From RGIG1902 sp034926865 (GTDB lineage: Bacteria > Bacillota > Clostridia > Oscillospirales > Butyricicoccaceae): a DNA stretch of 64,000 nt. Within the stretch, counting starts at the first letter, position 1. Each line of letters opens with the position of its first letter. Positions 24,471 to 33,372 of this stretch are shown one piece after another. The position numbers were made by a program, and so were the translations under genes. The DNA is taken from the NCBI GenBank assembly GCA_034926865.1, contig JAYFQP010000020.1, positions 34,449-98,448 of the forward strand. The letters run 5' to 3'. Below the pieces are notes generated by a model. The model saw only the letters and a list, made by a program, of their open reading frames with translations. It did no database searches and was not told the DNA's origin.

Positions 24471-25508
24471 TTAAGACTTACGCATGATATGGATATCATC
24501 AGGAGTAAGGTAAAGGCCAATCGTATCTCCAACCTCAGCCCCATAGATAGAATGTACCATCCATGTAAAAAGTTCTGTTTCAACCATGATTTCATAATGT
24601 ACGCCCATGAAGACAACCGATTTTACGGTTCCGGTAAGCTGGGCATCTTCAAGCTTTACTATTTCAAAGTCTTCCGGGCGGACGACAACATCAACAGCCT
24701 CATCATGGGCAAATCCGCTGTCAAGACAGTCAAAGGTCTTTCCGCAAAAGGTAACAACTTTGTCCGCGTTCATTATTCCGTCAATTATATTGCTTTCTCC
24801 GATAAAATCAGCAACAAAAGCATTTTTTGGCTCATTATATATATCGACAGGGGTGCCTATCTGCTGGATTTTACCCTTATTCATAACTACGATGGTGTCG
24901 CTCATAGTCAGAGCTTCCTCCTGGTCGTGCGTTACATAGACAAAGGTTATGCCAACCTGCTGCTGGATAACCTTAAGCTCGCGCTGCATATCTTTGCGAA
25001 GCTTGAGATCAAGGGCCCCGAGAGGTTCGTCCAAAAGAAGAACTCTCGGATGGTTTACAAGAGCGCGGGCTATGGCAATGCGCTGTTGCTCGCCGCCTGA
25101 AAGAGAAAGTACCGATCTGCCGCCGTAATCGGGCAAATTGACTAAGTTTAGCATATGATTTACGCGGTCATTTATCTCGGCTTCTTTTACTTTGCTTATT
25201 CTGAGGCCGAAGGCGATATTGTCATATACATCCATATGAGAAAAAAGGGCGTACCTTTGGAATACTGTGTTGACTTGACGTTTATGTGGAGGAACATCGT
25301 TTATCTTTTTTCCATCAAAATAGACCACCCCAGCGCTTGGCGTTTCAAATCCGCCTATTATGCGCAAAGTAGTGGTCTTGCCGCAGCCTGAAGGCCCAAG
25401 CAAGGTTACAAATTCTTTGTCCCTCACATATAGATTTATATTATCAAGGACAGTTTTACCGCCATAGTCTTTGTGAATGTTTTCCAAATTTATGAGCTTT
25501 TCGGACAT
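24471..25508 (-). CDS. potA: Polyamine ABC transporter ATP-binding protein PotA
   Basis: 345 residues. Walker A GPSGCGKTT (about residues 38-46), signature LSGGEQQR, Walker B LLLDEPLGALD and the switch His in YVTHDQEEA are intact. The C-terminal 110 residues form the TOBE regulatory domain typical of PotA/MalK-type ATPases. First gene of the potABCD operon. Confidence 0.97.
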   Translation of the reverse strand: MSEKLINLENIHKDYGGKTVLDNINLYVRDKEFVTLLGPSGCGKTTTLRIIGGFETPSAGVVYFDGKKINDVPPHKRQVNTVFQRYALFSHMDVYDNIAFGLRISKVKEAEINDRVNHMLNLVNLPDYGGRSVLSLSGGEQQRIAIARALVNHPRVLLLDEPLGALDLKLRKDMQRELKVIQQQVGITFVYVTHDQEEALTMSDTIVVMNKGKIQQIGTPVDIYNEPKNAFVADFIGESNIIDGIMNADKVVTFCGKTFDCLDSGFAHDEAVDVVVRPEDFEIVKLEDAQLTGTVKSVVFMGVHYEIMVETELFTWMVHSIYGAEVGDTIGLYLTPDDIHIMRKS

Positions 25509-25538
25509 TTACAATCCCCCCATCAATATAACAGCAAT

Positions 25539-25567
25539 AATATACATAAAAGGGCCGAAAATGTCAA
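25539..25567 (-). promoter_or_regulatory. Promoter of potABCD
   Basis: Minus strand TTGACA (25567-25562), 17-bp spacer, TATATT (25544-25539), about 30 bp before the potA ATG. Confidence 0.8.
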
Positions 25568-25677
25568 CAGTTTTCCGCAAAAAGTTCTAAAAATCACGCA
25601 AAAAAGAAAACAAAATCTAAGAATCTTTCGAATGCTCTTAAATGCTTTAAAATTCTTTGAAATTCACTAAAATAGTT

Positions 25678-26628
25678 CTATTTTATATAGTCCACGAATG
25701 GAACGTTTTTGACTGTGAACGTCTTATCTTTTAGATAGTCCAGGCTGCCTGCCGAGGTTTTAAATGAAAAAATCAATTTGTATGAATAGAGGGCCTGATA
25801 CTTAAACGGCAGATTTTTATTATCCCTGTTAAGGCCGTATTTTGTATCCCCTGCCAGCGGGTGTCCAAAGCTTGCCATTTGGGCACGTATCTGGTGTGTA
25901 CGACCTGTTCTGAGCCTGCATTCAACAAGCGAAAGCCCTTTGCCGGAAGAAAGAACCTTATAATCGGTTATAGCGGTCAGGGAATCAGGGTTTTTCTGGC
26001 TGGTTATATACACCCTTTTTTCATCAGTGTTGCGGGCAATATAATTTTTCAGAGTACCGACAGGCGGGTTGGGAATTCCGTGAACAAGGCAAAGATAATA
26101 CTTGTCTATCTCCCTGAGCCTTATTTTTTCGTTAATGATTCTAAGTGCTTCCGCTGTCTTGGCAGCTATCACAATTCCGCCTGTGTTGCGGTCAATTCGG
26201 TTGCAGAGGGAGGGGGCAAAACTGTTTTCTTTTTCTGGGTCCCACTCTTTTTTATTAAAAAGGTATGATTGTATCCTGTTGATAAGCGTGTCTGAAGTGT
26301 GGCTTTCGTCTTCGTGAACGACCATGCCGGGTTTCTTATTCACTAAAAGTATATTATCATCCTCATATATGATATCTATATCAGAAGAGGTCAGCAAAAA
26401 GGGCCTATCATCAGATGGCTTTTCAAAAAACTCATCGTTGATATAAAGCGAAAGAACATCACTTTCCACAAGCTTCTGCCCCGCGTCACAGCGCTTTCCG
26501 TTGCACTTTATGCGCTTGAGCCGCAGGTATTTATGCATAAGAGAGGAAGGCAGCAAAGGAAGCGCTTTAGCAAGATATTTGTCAAGCCGTTGGCCGGAAT
26601 CATTCTTATTTATTGTAAACTCTTTCAT
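25678..26628 (-). CDS. RluA-family 23S rRNA/tRNA pseudouridine synthase
   Basis: 316 residues. An N-terminal S4 RNA-binding domain (QRLDKYLAKALPLLPSSLMH) is followed by the synthase domain with catalytic Asp146 in RIDRNTGGIVIAAK and the downstream RTGRTHQIRAQMASFGHPL motif. It isomerises uridine in structured RNA; whether it is RluC-, RluD- or another type cannot be told. It appears to be a single-gene unit facing potA's promoter region. Confidence 0.93.
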   Translation of the reverse strand: MKEFTINKNDSGQRLDKYLAKALPLLPSSLMHKYLRLKRIKCNGKRCDAGQKLVESDVLSLYINDEFFEKPSDDRPFLLTSSDIDIIYEDDNILLVNKKPGMVVHEDESHTSDTLINRIQSYLFNKKEWDPEKENSFAPSLCNRIDRNTGGIVIAAKTAEALRIINEKIRLREIDKYYLCLVHGIPNPPVGTLKNYIARNTDEKRVYITSQKNPDSLTAITDYKVLSSGKGLSLVECRLRTGRTHQIRAQMASFGHPLAGDTKYGLNRDNKNLPFKYQALYSYKLIFSFKTSAGSLDYLKDKTFTVKNVPFVDYIK

Positions 26629-26747
26629 GTATCTTTACTCCACTGATATTTTCATATTATTTTAGCACATAATAACAAGAAAATAAATAGCTGGGCCGGT
26701 TTTAATATTTGAGGCTTAGTCAAAAGCATGGCAATTAAAATCATTCA

Positions 26748-26776
26748 TTGACAAGCAAGGTGAAATACTTTACAAT
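26748..26776 (+). promoter_or_regulatory. Upstream promoter P1
   Basis: TTGACA (26748-26753), 17-bp spacer, TACAAT (26771-26776). Confidence 0.75.
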
Positions 26777-26782
26777 AGTTTT

Positions 26783-26836
26783 ATAAAGGAATCAAGCCCT
26801 TCAAGATGATCTTTTGCAAGGGCCTTTATTTTATTG
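26783..26836 (+). ncRNA. Candidate short RNA or attenuated leader
   Basis: Predicted start near 26783 from P1, ending at the hairpin/T-rich run by about 26836. No convincing ORF inside. It could be a small RNA, or the prematurely ended leader of yceD-rpmF. Confidence 0.35.
26796..26832 (+). terminator. Terminator downstream of P1
   Basis: GCCCTT (26796-26801) pairs with AAGGGC (26818-26823), inner pairing CAAGA/TCTTTTG, followed by CTTTATTTTATTG. Confidence 0.55.
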
Positions 26837-26889
26837 TCGGCGCTGGAAACGAGTGAGCCGCTGTATCTTTGCGCGATTCAAGAAAAATC

Positions 26890-26918
26890 TTGACAAAGAC
26901 TCGTTAGATTTGTATAAT
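26890..26918 (+). promoter_or_regulatory. Proximal promoter P2 of yceD-rpmF
   Basis: TTGACA (26890-26895), 17-bp spacer, TATAAT (26913-26918), both boxes perfect. Confidence 0.88.
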
Positions 26919-26953
26919 GCTATTTGTATTATTGTGAGAGGGTATCTGTAATC

Positions 26954-27448
26954 ATGAAAATCAGCTTGAATGATGTTCAGGCCTCAAAGAAAAATCGCAT
27001 AGATTTTGATTATTATATTGACTTGAGTTCTGAAACCATAGGCTGTGAGCATCCTTTTAAGGCTCCGGTACATGCGGTAGGATATGTTGCTGATAATAAT
27101 GGCGTTATGGTTTTGAAGGCTGATGTTACGGCCGAGGTCGTGATTGCTTGTTCCAGATGCCTTGCGCCTGTCAAGCATGAGGAAGCTGTTGAGGTTTCTC
27201 TGGTATTATCTCGCGGCCCTGAAAGCGAAGAGGCCGACGATGTAATATTTCTGGAAACTGATGAAGCAGATCTTGATGAAATACTGGCCTCAGAACTGAT
27301 ACTTAATATGGAAACGGTCGTTTTGTGCTCTGAAGATTGCAAGGGGCTTTGCCCGAAATGCGGTAAGAATCTTAATGAGGGCGATTGCGGATGCGATCGG
27401 AGAGAGCTTGATCCGAGGCTTGAGAAGCTGAGGGAATTGCTGAAATAG
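26954..27448 (+). CDS. yceD: YceD/DUF177 family protein
   Basis: 164 residues from ATG 26954 (GAGAGGG upstream). Members sit next to rpmF throughout bacteria and have been linked to 23S rRNA processing or ribosome assembly in plants and E. coli. Visible features: a CSRC pair (about residues 66-69) and a C-terminal cluster CSEDCKGLCPKCGKNLNEGDCGC typical of the family's metal-binding tail. rpmF follows after 52 bp with no terminator. Confidence 0.9.
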   Translation: MKISLNDVQASKKNRIDFDYYIDLSSETIGCEHPFKAPVHAVGYVADNNGVMVLKADVTAEVVIACSRCLAPVKHEEAVEVSLVLSRGPESEEADDVIFLETDEADLDEILASELILNMETVVLCSEDCKGLCPKCGKNLNEGDCGCDRRELDPRLEKLRELLK

Positions 27449-27500
27449 CGATTAATTTTAATCATAATAACGTTTACGATACAGTGAGGAGGCGAAAATC

Positions 27501-27689
27501 ATGGCAGTACCTAAGGGTAAAATAAGCAGGCAGAGAAGAGATAAGAGACGTAGCGCTCATTGGAAGCTCGACCTTCCCAATATTTCCAAATGCCCCAAGT
27601 GCGGCGAGCCTGTGCTTTCACACAGGGCCTGCAAGGCTTGCGGGACATACCGCGGACGTACAGTTTTGAATGTTTCCGAAGCAAATTGA
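27501..27689 (+). CDS. rpmF: Ribosomal protein bL32
   Basis: 62 residues, starting MAVPKGKISRQRRDKRRSAHW. It keeps the four zinc-ligand cysteines (31, 34, 44, 47), so it is the zinc-containing form. Co-transcribed with yceD and ended by a strong terminator. Confidence 0.98.
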   Translation: MAVPKGKISRQRRDKRRSAHWKLDLPNISKCPKCGEPVLSHRACKACGTYRGRTVLNVSEAN

Positions 27690-27701
27690 TTTTAGAAAAT
27701 T

Positions 27702-27746
27702 AAAATAGAGAAGAGGGGATTCCCGCTTCTCTATTTTCTTTTTTAA
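27702..27746 (+). terminator. Terminator after rpmF
   Basis: AAAATAGAGAAG (27702-27713) with CTTCTCTATTTT (27726-27737), perfect 12-bp stem then CTTTTTT. Confidence 0.93.
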
Positions 27747-28034
27747 GGCTTTTAGGCGTTAATCGCTTGTGAAACCTGTGTTTCGGCTGTAATTTGGGCA
27801 AGCAGGATAAAAGAACGATTGACGTTAAGACAAAAAAATGCAATAATTAACCGACAGGCAGAGCTTGGAAAGTATAGAAATATACGAAAAAAACTCTGAG
27901 ATATTTAAGCGTTTCAGGGAATTATAATCATAGGTTTTTGCTTTTTGCCTGAAATGACCGTATAAATCAAAAAGAATACGGATGCGGAGGCTTCACAGCT
28001 CCGTTTTATAATACAAAGAAAGGACTGGTTTACA
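27747..28034 (+). other. Gap between the rpmF terminator and der
   Basis: Nothing coding seen in 288 bp. One promoter candidate: TTGACG (27819-27824), 17-bp spacer, AATAAT (27842-27847), leaving a leader of about 180 nt before der. Confidence 0.5.
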
Positions 28035-29366
28035 ATGAGCAGACCTGTAGTTGCTATAGTAGGCAGACCAAATGTGGGAAAATCCCTGCTTTTTAACAGG
28101 CTGGCGGAAAGAAGAAATGCCGCTATAGTAGAGGATACCCCGGGAGTCACGAGAGACAGGATATACGCTACAGCAGAATGGCGTGGACGAAGCTTTGACC
28201 TTATAGATACAGGAGGGATCGAGCCGCAAACCGATGATGAGATACTGCTTTTCATGAGAGAACAGGCTAATATTGCCATAAACTCGGCAGATGTAGTTAT
28301 TTTGGTCACAGACGTGAGAACAGGAGTCACGGCGGCAGATGCAGATGTCGCATTAATGCTGCAAAAGTCTAAAAAGCCGATAGTGCTGTGCGTCAACAAA
28401 CTCGACACGCCGGGCAACCCTCCTCCTGAGTTTTATGAGTTTTACAATCTAGGCATGGGCGATCCCGTAGGCGTTTCAGCAATGCACGGATACGGAACCG
28501 GAGATCTTCTTGATCGATGCTTTGAATATTTCGCTCCTGAGACAGAAGATGAAGATGTCGATGACGGAATGATAAAGGTTGCTTTGATAGGCAAGCCAAA
28601 TGTGGGTAAGAGCTCCCTTATCAACTACGTCACAGGCGAGGAAAGAGTAATTGTCAGCGATATACCGGGCACTACTAGAGATGCGATCGACAGCGTAGTA
28701 AAAAGAGGAGAAGATTCCTTTTTGTTTATTGACACAGCAGGAATACGCAAACAGGCCAAAGTCAACGAGAGCATTGAAAGGTTTTCTGTGATGAGGGCTG
28801 TTATGGCTATTGAGCGGGCTGATGTCTGCCTTTTGATGATCGACGCCCAGGACGGGGTCACTGATCAGGATACTAAAATAGCGGGTATGGCCCATGACAG
28901 CGGCAAGGCTGTTATCATAATAGTAAATAAATGGGACCTTGTTGAGAAAGAGACTTCTACTCAGGCAGATTTTGAAAAGCAGATACGCATTGGCCTGGCT
29001 TATATGACATACGCTCCAATAGTATTTATATCAGCAAAGACCGGCCTTAGAGTTGAGAATATATTTGATAAGATAAAAGAGGTTAACGCCGCAAATAACT
29101 TCAGGGCAACGACAGGAATGCTCAATACCATTTTGGCAGATGCTACAGCAAGGGTACAGCCTCCAACTGATAAAGGACGCAGGCTTAAGGTGTATTATAT
29201 GACGCAGGTGGGCGTCAAACCGCCCGCTTTCGTGTGCTTCTGTAACGATGCCAGACTTTTTCACTATTCGTATCTCAGGTATCTTGAAAACAGATTAAGG
29301 GACGTATACAATTTTACCGGGACGCCAATTAAAATGATAGTGAGACAGAGGGGAGAAAAGGAGTAA
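28035..29366 (+). CDS. der: Ribosome-assembly GTPase Der/EngA
   Basis: 443 residues. Two consecutive GTPase domains (P-loops GRPNVGKS at 10-17 and GKPNVGKS near 186-193; NKxD motifs NKLD and NKWD; DTxG motifs DTGGIE and DTAGIR) followed by a KH-like C-terminal domain. It acts in 50S subunit maturation. plsY starts 4 bp after its stop. Confidence 0.98.
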   Translation: MSRPVVAIVGRPNVGKSLLFNRLAERRNAAIVEDTPGVTRDRIYATAEWRGRSFDLIDTGGIEPQTDDEILLFMREQANIAINSADVVILVTDVRTGVTAADADVALMLQKSKKPIVLCVNKLDTPGNPPPEFYEFYNLGMGDPVGVSAMHGYGTGDLLDRCFEYFAPETEDEDVDDGMIKVALIGKPNVGKSSLINYVTGEERVIVSDIPGTTRDAIDSVVKRGEDSFLFIDTAGIRKQAKVNESIERFSVMRAVMAIERADVCLLMIDAQDGVTDQDTKIAGMAHDSGKAVIIIVNKWDLVEKETSTQADFEKQIRIGLAYMTYAPIVFISAKTGLRVENIFDKIKEVNAANNFRATTGMLNTILADATARVQPPTDKGRRLKVYYMTQVGVKPPAFVCFCNDARLFHYSYLRYLENRLRDVYNFTGTPIKMIVRQRGEKE

Positions 29367-29370
29367 TCTT

Positions 29371-30000
29371 ATGTATGCTGCAAAGGCATGGGCATGGATT
29401 ATAACAGCTGCTATAGGATATCTTTTTGGGTCGCTGAGCGGATCTATAACAGTTTCAAAGCTTTTTTATCATGATGATATCCGTAGATATGGAAGCGGTA
29501 ATGCAGGAACTACAAATGTCCTTAGAACGTATGGCTTTAAAAAGGCTGTTCTGACAATCATTGTTGATTTTGGGAAGACTTTTGCGGCTATAATTATAGG
29601 TAAGTGGTTTATCGGCGATTATGCTGTGGCTGTGGCCGGAACGGCTGTTACGTTGGGACATGCTTTTCCTATATATTACGGTTTTAAGGGGGGAAAGGCT
29701 GCCGCTTGTTCGGCGGCGTGCATGTTCATGATGGATGTAAGGCTTTTTATAGTGGCAGCTATCGTTTTCTTCGGCAGCTTCTTTATAAAAAGAATAGTAT
29801 CGCTTTCAACTCTTTTGACAGCTGTAACGCTGCCGCTTTCTACATGGTTCTTTCTCCATAAAAGCTTTGATACAGCAGTTGGGATGAGCTATATGGTATT
29901 TGCGCTGTATATATGCTTTTTTGTGATATATCTTCACAGGAGCAACATAAAGCGTCTGATGAACGGGACAGAGCTCAGCTTTAATAAGAAAGGTAAGTGA
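29371..30000 (+). CDS. plsY: Acyl-phosphate:glycerol-3-phosphate acyltransferase
   Basis: 209-residue membrane protein making lysophosphatidate, the first step of phospholipid synthesis. The three PlsY motifs are visible: GSLSGSITVSK, GSGNAGTTNVLRTYG and GHAFPIYYGFKGGKA. It sits between der and gpsA, and gpsA makes its glycerol-3-phosphate substrate. Confidence 0.96.
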   Translation: MYAAKAWAWIITAAIGYLFGSLSGSITVSKLFYHDDIRRYGSGNAGTTNVLRTYGFKKAVLTIIVDFGKTFAAIIIGKWFIGDYAVAVAGTAVTLGHAFPIYYGFKGGKAAACSAACMFMMDVRLFIVAAIVFFGSFFIKRIVSLSTLLTAVTLPLSTWFFLHKSFDTAVGMSYMVFALYICFFVIYLHRSNIKRLMNGTELSFNKKGK

Positions 30001-30005
30001 CAGAA

Positions 30006-31019
30006 ATGAAAATATCGGTGATAGGATGCGGAGGATGGGGCCTTGCCGTCAGTACGCTCTTAAGCGGAAACGGTCATGAGGTGACCATTTGGTGCTTTGC
30101 CGAGGATGAATACAGGCTTCTTGTGGAGCAGAGAGGAAACGAAAAACTACTTCCGGGGATAAAGCTTGATGACAACATAAGCTTCACAAAAGACATATCC
30201 TGTGCTGAAGGATGTGACATAGTAGTTGTTGCTGTTCCGTCTTTTGCTGTTTATTCAACGGCTCTTCAGCTGAAAGATCATATTTCTAAGGATACAATAA
30301 TCGTTCTGCTTTCAAAAGGATTTGACAAAACAAATGGATACTGCCTGCTCTCCAGAAGCCTTGAAAAGGCTCTTGACGGCAAGGGCAGTGTCGTAGCCCT
30401 GACAGGCCCATCTCACGCCGAAGAGGTGTCGAGAAAGGTACCCACGGCAGTAGTGGCGGCATCGGAAAACAAAGCGGCGGCAATTGCTGTACAGGAAGCT
30501 TTTATGAACAGCTTTTTCAGGGTATACACTCATTGCGACATAGTCGGCGCTGAGCTTGGCGGCGCTATGAAGAATATTATGGCGCTTGCCGTTGGAATAA
30601 GTGATGGAGCCGGATACGGAGATAATACAAAAGCCATGCTGATGACAAGGGGAATTGCCGAGATGTCGCGCTTTGGTGAATATCTGGGTGGCCGCAGAGA
30701 GACATTTGCCGGGCTTTCAGGGGTGGGAGATCTTATAGTGACCTGTATTTCGCAGCACTCAAGAAACCGCCGTGCCGGCCTTATGATAGGGGCAGGCGAA
30801 GCTCCTGCTGTTGCTGTTAAGAAAGTAGGCGCAGTGGTTGAGGGATATTTCGCTACGGAGGCAGTTCATTTTCTTGCTAAAGACAGCGGAATAGAGCTTC
30901 CGATTTCCGAAGCTATGTATAAACTGCTGTTCTGCGAAGAAAAGCTCGAAAATGTAGTTGAAGAATTGTTTTCAAGAGACGGCAAGTCCGAGTTTTGGCA
31001 GTTTGAGGATATGGAATAA
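30006..31019 (+). CDS. gpsA: Glycerol-3-phosphate dehydrogenase [NAD(P)+]
   Basis: 337 residues from ATG 30006, six bases after plsY; a GTG at 29997 overlapping plsY is possible but adds residues not seen in the family. NAD(P)-binding loop VIGCGGWGLAVS, catalytic-region VGAELGGAMKNIMALAVG and GLSGVGDLIVTC are present. It reduces DHAP to sn-glycerol 3-phosphate for PlsY. Confidence 0.97.
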   Translation: MKISVIGCGGWGLAVSTLLSGNGHEVTIWCFAEDEYRLLVEQRGNEKLLPGIKLDDNISFTKDISCAEGCDIVVVAVPSFAVYSTALQLKDHISKDTIIVLLSKGFDKTNGYCLLSRSLEKALDGKGSVVALTGPSHAEEVSRKVPTAVVAASENKAAAIAVQEAFMNSFFRVYTHCDIVGAELGGAMKNIMALAVGISDGAGYGDNTKAMLMTRGIAEMSRFGEYLGGRRETFAGLSGVGDLIVTCISQHSRNRRAGLMIGAGEAPAVAVKKVGAVVEGYFATEAVHFLAKDSGIELPISEAMYKLLFCEEKLENVVEELFSRDGKSEFWQFEDME

Positions 31020-31063
31020 ACCTAGGCGAAGATATTTGCCAGAAAAAAGAAACATAAAAAAGG

Positions 31064-31110
31064 CAAGGCCCTTGTTAAAGGTATATTCCTTTACGGGCCT
31101 TGTCGCTTTT
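31064..31110 (+). terminator. Terminator after gpsA
   Basis: CAAGGCCC (31064-31071) with GGGCCTTG (31095-31102), an inner TAAAGG/CCTTTA stem, then TCGCTTTT. Confidence 0.75.
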
Positions 31111-31129
31111 GCTATAATTGATAGACAGA

Positions 31130-31160
31130 AAATAAAAAGCCCGGTTGCAAAGCAACCGGG
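31130..31160 (-). terminator. Terminator after rpmB
   Basis: CCCGGTTGC (31140-31148) and GCAACCGGG (31152-31160). Read on the minus strand the hairpin is followed by CTTTTTATTTTC. Confidence 0.88.
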
Positions 31161-31205
31161 ACAATTTGGACATAATATCACTAAAGGCAGGTAAGAGAGG
31201 TAGTT

Positions 31206-31394
31206 TTAGATTGCTCTTGTGACCTTGCCCGAGCGCAGGCAGCGAGTACAAACATTGATATGTGTCGGAGTGCCGTCAACGATAGCCTTTACTCGTCTGA
31301 CATTGGGCTTCCAAGTTCTATTTGTTCTTCTGTGCGAGTGGGAGAGTTTGATGCCGAAGGTTACGCCCTTTCCACAGATATCACACTTTGCCAT
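31206..31394 (-). CDS. rpmB: Ribosomal protein bL28
   Basis: 62 residues starting MAKCDICGKGV. Four cysteines (4, 7, 49, 52) mark the zinc-containing form. Single-gene unit with GGAGGTG ahead of the ATG, its own promoter and terminator. Confidence 0.98.
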   Translation of the reverse strand: MAKCDICGKGVTFGIKLSHSHRRTNRTWKPNVRRVKAIVDGTPTHINVCTRCLRSGKVTRAI

Positions 31395-31434
31395 TTCTCT
31401 GCACCTCCTTATAATTAGTTACATAACAAAAAAT

Positions 31435-31463
31435 ATAATAGCATAATGACTTACATAAAGCAA
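31435..31463 (-). promoter_or_regulatory. Promoter of rpmB
   Basis: Minus strand TTGCTT (31463-31458), 17-bp spacer, TATTAT (31440-31435). Confidence 0.65.
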
Positions 31464-31590
31464 GAGAAAATTCTAAAAATTTTACCATGTTTTGAATTGG
31501 TCCCTATTGCCACATCTCAGGAAATATAATATAATGTATTATATTTTTCTATTATTTTTTAAGATATGGCTTTTGATGGAGGTGAGATCA

Positions 31591-32532
31591 TTGGCGACTA
31601 AATATTCCGTTATGATGCACGAGCTGATAAAGGAATTTAAGTTCGACGTCGTATACGGGCCGGATGGATTCCTTGAAAGGACTATATCCAGCGCCAGCGT
31701 CAATCGTCCCGGCCTGCAGCTGACAGGCTTTTATGAGGGCTTTGATAATAACAGGATCCAGGTACTCGGGAAAATGGAACAATTTTATATGAGCCATTTT
31801 AACGAATATGAGCAGGAAAAGAAATTCGATGAGCTTTTTTCCAAGGGGATACCCCTTTTGATTCTATCGGCCGACAGTGAAACGCTTCCACAGTGTATTG
31901 AGAGCGCAAAAAAGTTTAACGTGCCTGTTGTAAGGTCGGGCGATCATGCTTCGGAAATATTGGCGGCGATGATAGCTTCTCTTAACGTGCATTTAGGCCC
32001 GCGGCTTACGATGCATGGGGTTTTTGTAGAGGTTTACGGCGAAGGAATATTGCTTTTGGGGGATAGTGGCGTCGGCAAAAGCGAAACTGCTATAGAACTT
32101 CTTAAAAGAGGCCACAGGCTTGTGGCTGATGATGCCGTTGATATAAAAAGGGTCTCGGCAAAAAGCCTTGTTGGGTCCGCGCCTGAGCTTATAAGATATT
32201 TTATGGAGCTTCGAGGCATAGGGGTCGTCGATGTGAGAAGGCTGTTTGGCATGGGAGCCGTAAAACCCACAGAGAAGGTTGATCTTATCATAAACCTCGA
32301 AAAGTGGGAGGAAGGCAAAAACTATGACCGCATGGGCATAGACGAAAAGTATACAACAATTCTTGATATAAAGGTTCCCTCTCTTGATGTTCCCGTAAAA
32401 CCCGGCAGGAACCTTGCCGTTATCATTGAGGTGGCTGCTATGAATAACCGCCATAAAAAGATGGGTCATAACGCGGGCAAGGAGCTTTCTGAAAAGATTT
32501 ACTCCAGTATGGTGACAAACCAGCAAAATTAG
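31591..32532 (+). CDS. hprK: HPr kinase/phosphorylase
   Basis: 313 residues from a TTG at 31591, with a near-perfect GGAGGTGAG 4 nt upstream; this restores the usual length of about 310. N-terminal MurF-like domain, then kinase domain with Walker A GDSGVGKSE and the HprK signature ELRGIGVVDVRRLFGMGA. It phosphorylates HPr on Ser46 in response to glycolytic intermediates and dephosphorylates it under phosphate stress, controlling catabolite repression with CcpA. Confidence 0.96.
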   Translation: MATKYSVMMHELIKEFKFDVVYGPDGFLERTISSASVNRPGLQLTGFYEGFDNNRIQVLGKMEQFYMSHFNEYEQEKKFDELFSKGIPLLILSADSETLPQCIESAKKFNVPVVRSGDHASEILAAMIASLNVHLGPRLTMHGVFVEVYGEGILLLGDSGVGKSETAIELLKRGHRLVADDAVDIKRVSAKSLVGSAPELIRYFMELRGIGVVDVRRLFGMGAVKPTEKVDLIINLEKWEEGKNYDRMGIDEKYTTILDIKVPSLDVPVKPGRNLAVIIEVAAMNNRHKKMGHNAGKELSEKIYSSMVTNQQN

Positions 32533-32534
32533 TA

Positions 32535-32563
32535 TTGACAAAAATCTTATTTAACATTAATAT
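32535..32563 (+). promoter_or_regulatory. Promoter of the TPP riboswitch-thiT unit
   Basis: TTGACA (32535-32540), 17-bp spacer, TAATAT (32558-32563); transcription would start just before the riboswitch. Confidence 0.75.
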
Positions 32564-32578
32564 TTTATTGAACTTAAT

Positions 32579-32664
32579 ACAGGGGTGCTGGCAAAAGCCG
32601 GCTGAGAGCGGAATGTTTTTCGAAACCCTTAAACCTGATCCGGATAATGCCGGCGTAGGAAGCT
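32579..32664 (+). ncRNA. TPP riboswitch (THI element)
   Basis: Contains the conserved blocks in order: GGGGTGC, GGCTGAGAG, AAACCCTTAAACCTGATC, and CGGATAATGCCGGCGTAGGA. It binds thiamine pyrophosphate. A terminator follows at 32680-32706, so high TPP should end transcription before thiT. Confidence 0.98.
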
Positions 32665-32679
32665 GAATTACAGGCTTTT

Positions 32680-32706
32680 GCCGCAGGATTAACCTGCGGC
32701 TTTTTT
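32680..32706 (+). terminator. Riboswitch expression-platform terminator
   Basis: GCCGCAGG (32680-32687) with CCTGCGGC (32693-32700), then six T. Confidence 0.95.
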
Positions 32707-32746
32707 CTTGGCTTTCGAGGGGTATTAAGATTGAAAGGAGAAAAAT

Positions 32747-33307
32747 ATGACAAAGCAGAAAAAGAAAATCAGGATGCTGGCCGAAGGTGCGCTTGTGGTG
32801 GCTATGTCTATTGTCCTCAGCTACATAGAGATACCAATAGGCCTTCAGTATGGAGGCACTATTGATTTCGTTATGATCCCGATAATCATTTACTCTGTAA
32901 GATGGGGAGCCGGCTGCGGACTATTGTCAGGCCTTGTTTTCGGCACGCTAAAGTTTTTCCTGGCGGGGGGATTTGCCATCAACTGGCAGTCTATGCTTCT
33001 TGACTATTCTCTGGCGTATATGATGGTGGGTCTTGCTGGCCTTATCAAAAATAACCCAAAGAGAATATGGCAGTCAGTTCTTATCGGCAGTGCAGCAAGG
33101 TTTTTGATCCATTATATCAGCGGGGTCACCATTTATGCAGAATATATGCCGGATGTTTTTATGGGCTTAAAGATGACGTCACCGTATTTTTATTCGCTCC
33201 TTTATAATATCTCTTACATGCTTCCCAGTACGATAGCGGCTCTTGTGTGCTGCTCATTATTGGCAAGGAACATATGTAAATATATTGTGGCGGAAGATCT
33301 GAAATAA
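32747..33307 (+). CDS. thiT: Thiamine transporter, ECF S component
   Basis: 186 residues with about six membrane helices. Recognisable ThiT features are EGALVVAMSIVLSYIEIP, the Trp-rich YSVRWGAGCGLLSG and the GFAINWQSMLLDY segment. It binds thiamine with high affinity and uses the shared EcfAA'T energising module, not encoded here. TPP control agrees with the assignment. Confidence 0.95.
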   Translation: MTKQKKKIRMLAEGALVVAMSIVLSYIEIPIGLQYGGTIDFVMIPIIIYSVRWGAGCGLLSGLVFGTLKFFLAGGFAINWQSMLLDYSLAYMMVGLAGLIKNNPKRIWQSVLIGSAARFLIHYISGVTIYAEYMPDVFMGLKMTSPYFYSLLYNISYMLPSTIAALVCCSLLARNICKYIVAEDLK

Positions 33308-33332
33308 GCTTATATTATTTGGTTATATTAAA

Positions 33333-33372
33333 ACCCCCTTTGCTATAATGTTTAGCATAAGGGGGTCTTTTT
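33333..33372 (+). terminator. Hairpin at the thiT 3' end overlapping the ymxH ribosome-binding site
   Basis: ACCCCCTT (33333-33340) and AAGGGGGT (33359-33366) plus TGCTA/TAGCA form a stem of 13 bp with one bulged T, loop 33346-33352, then CTTTTT. The 3' arm is also the AAGGGGG Shine-Dalgarno of ymxH, and TATAAT (33344-33349) spans the top of the stem and the loop. Confidence 0.75.

Larger units (their letters stand above)
26629..26953 (+). other. Intergenic region with two promoters and an internal terminator
   Basis: 325 bp without a protein gene. Two consensus promoters on the plus strand (26748-26776 and 26890-26918) flank a hairpin with a U-rich tail (26796-26832). The first promoter would therefore make an RNA of about 50 nt unless it reads through into yceD-rpmF. 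Confidence 0.6.
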
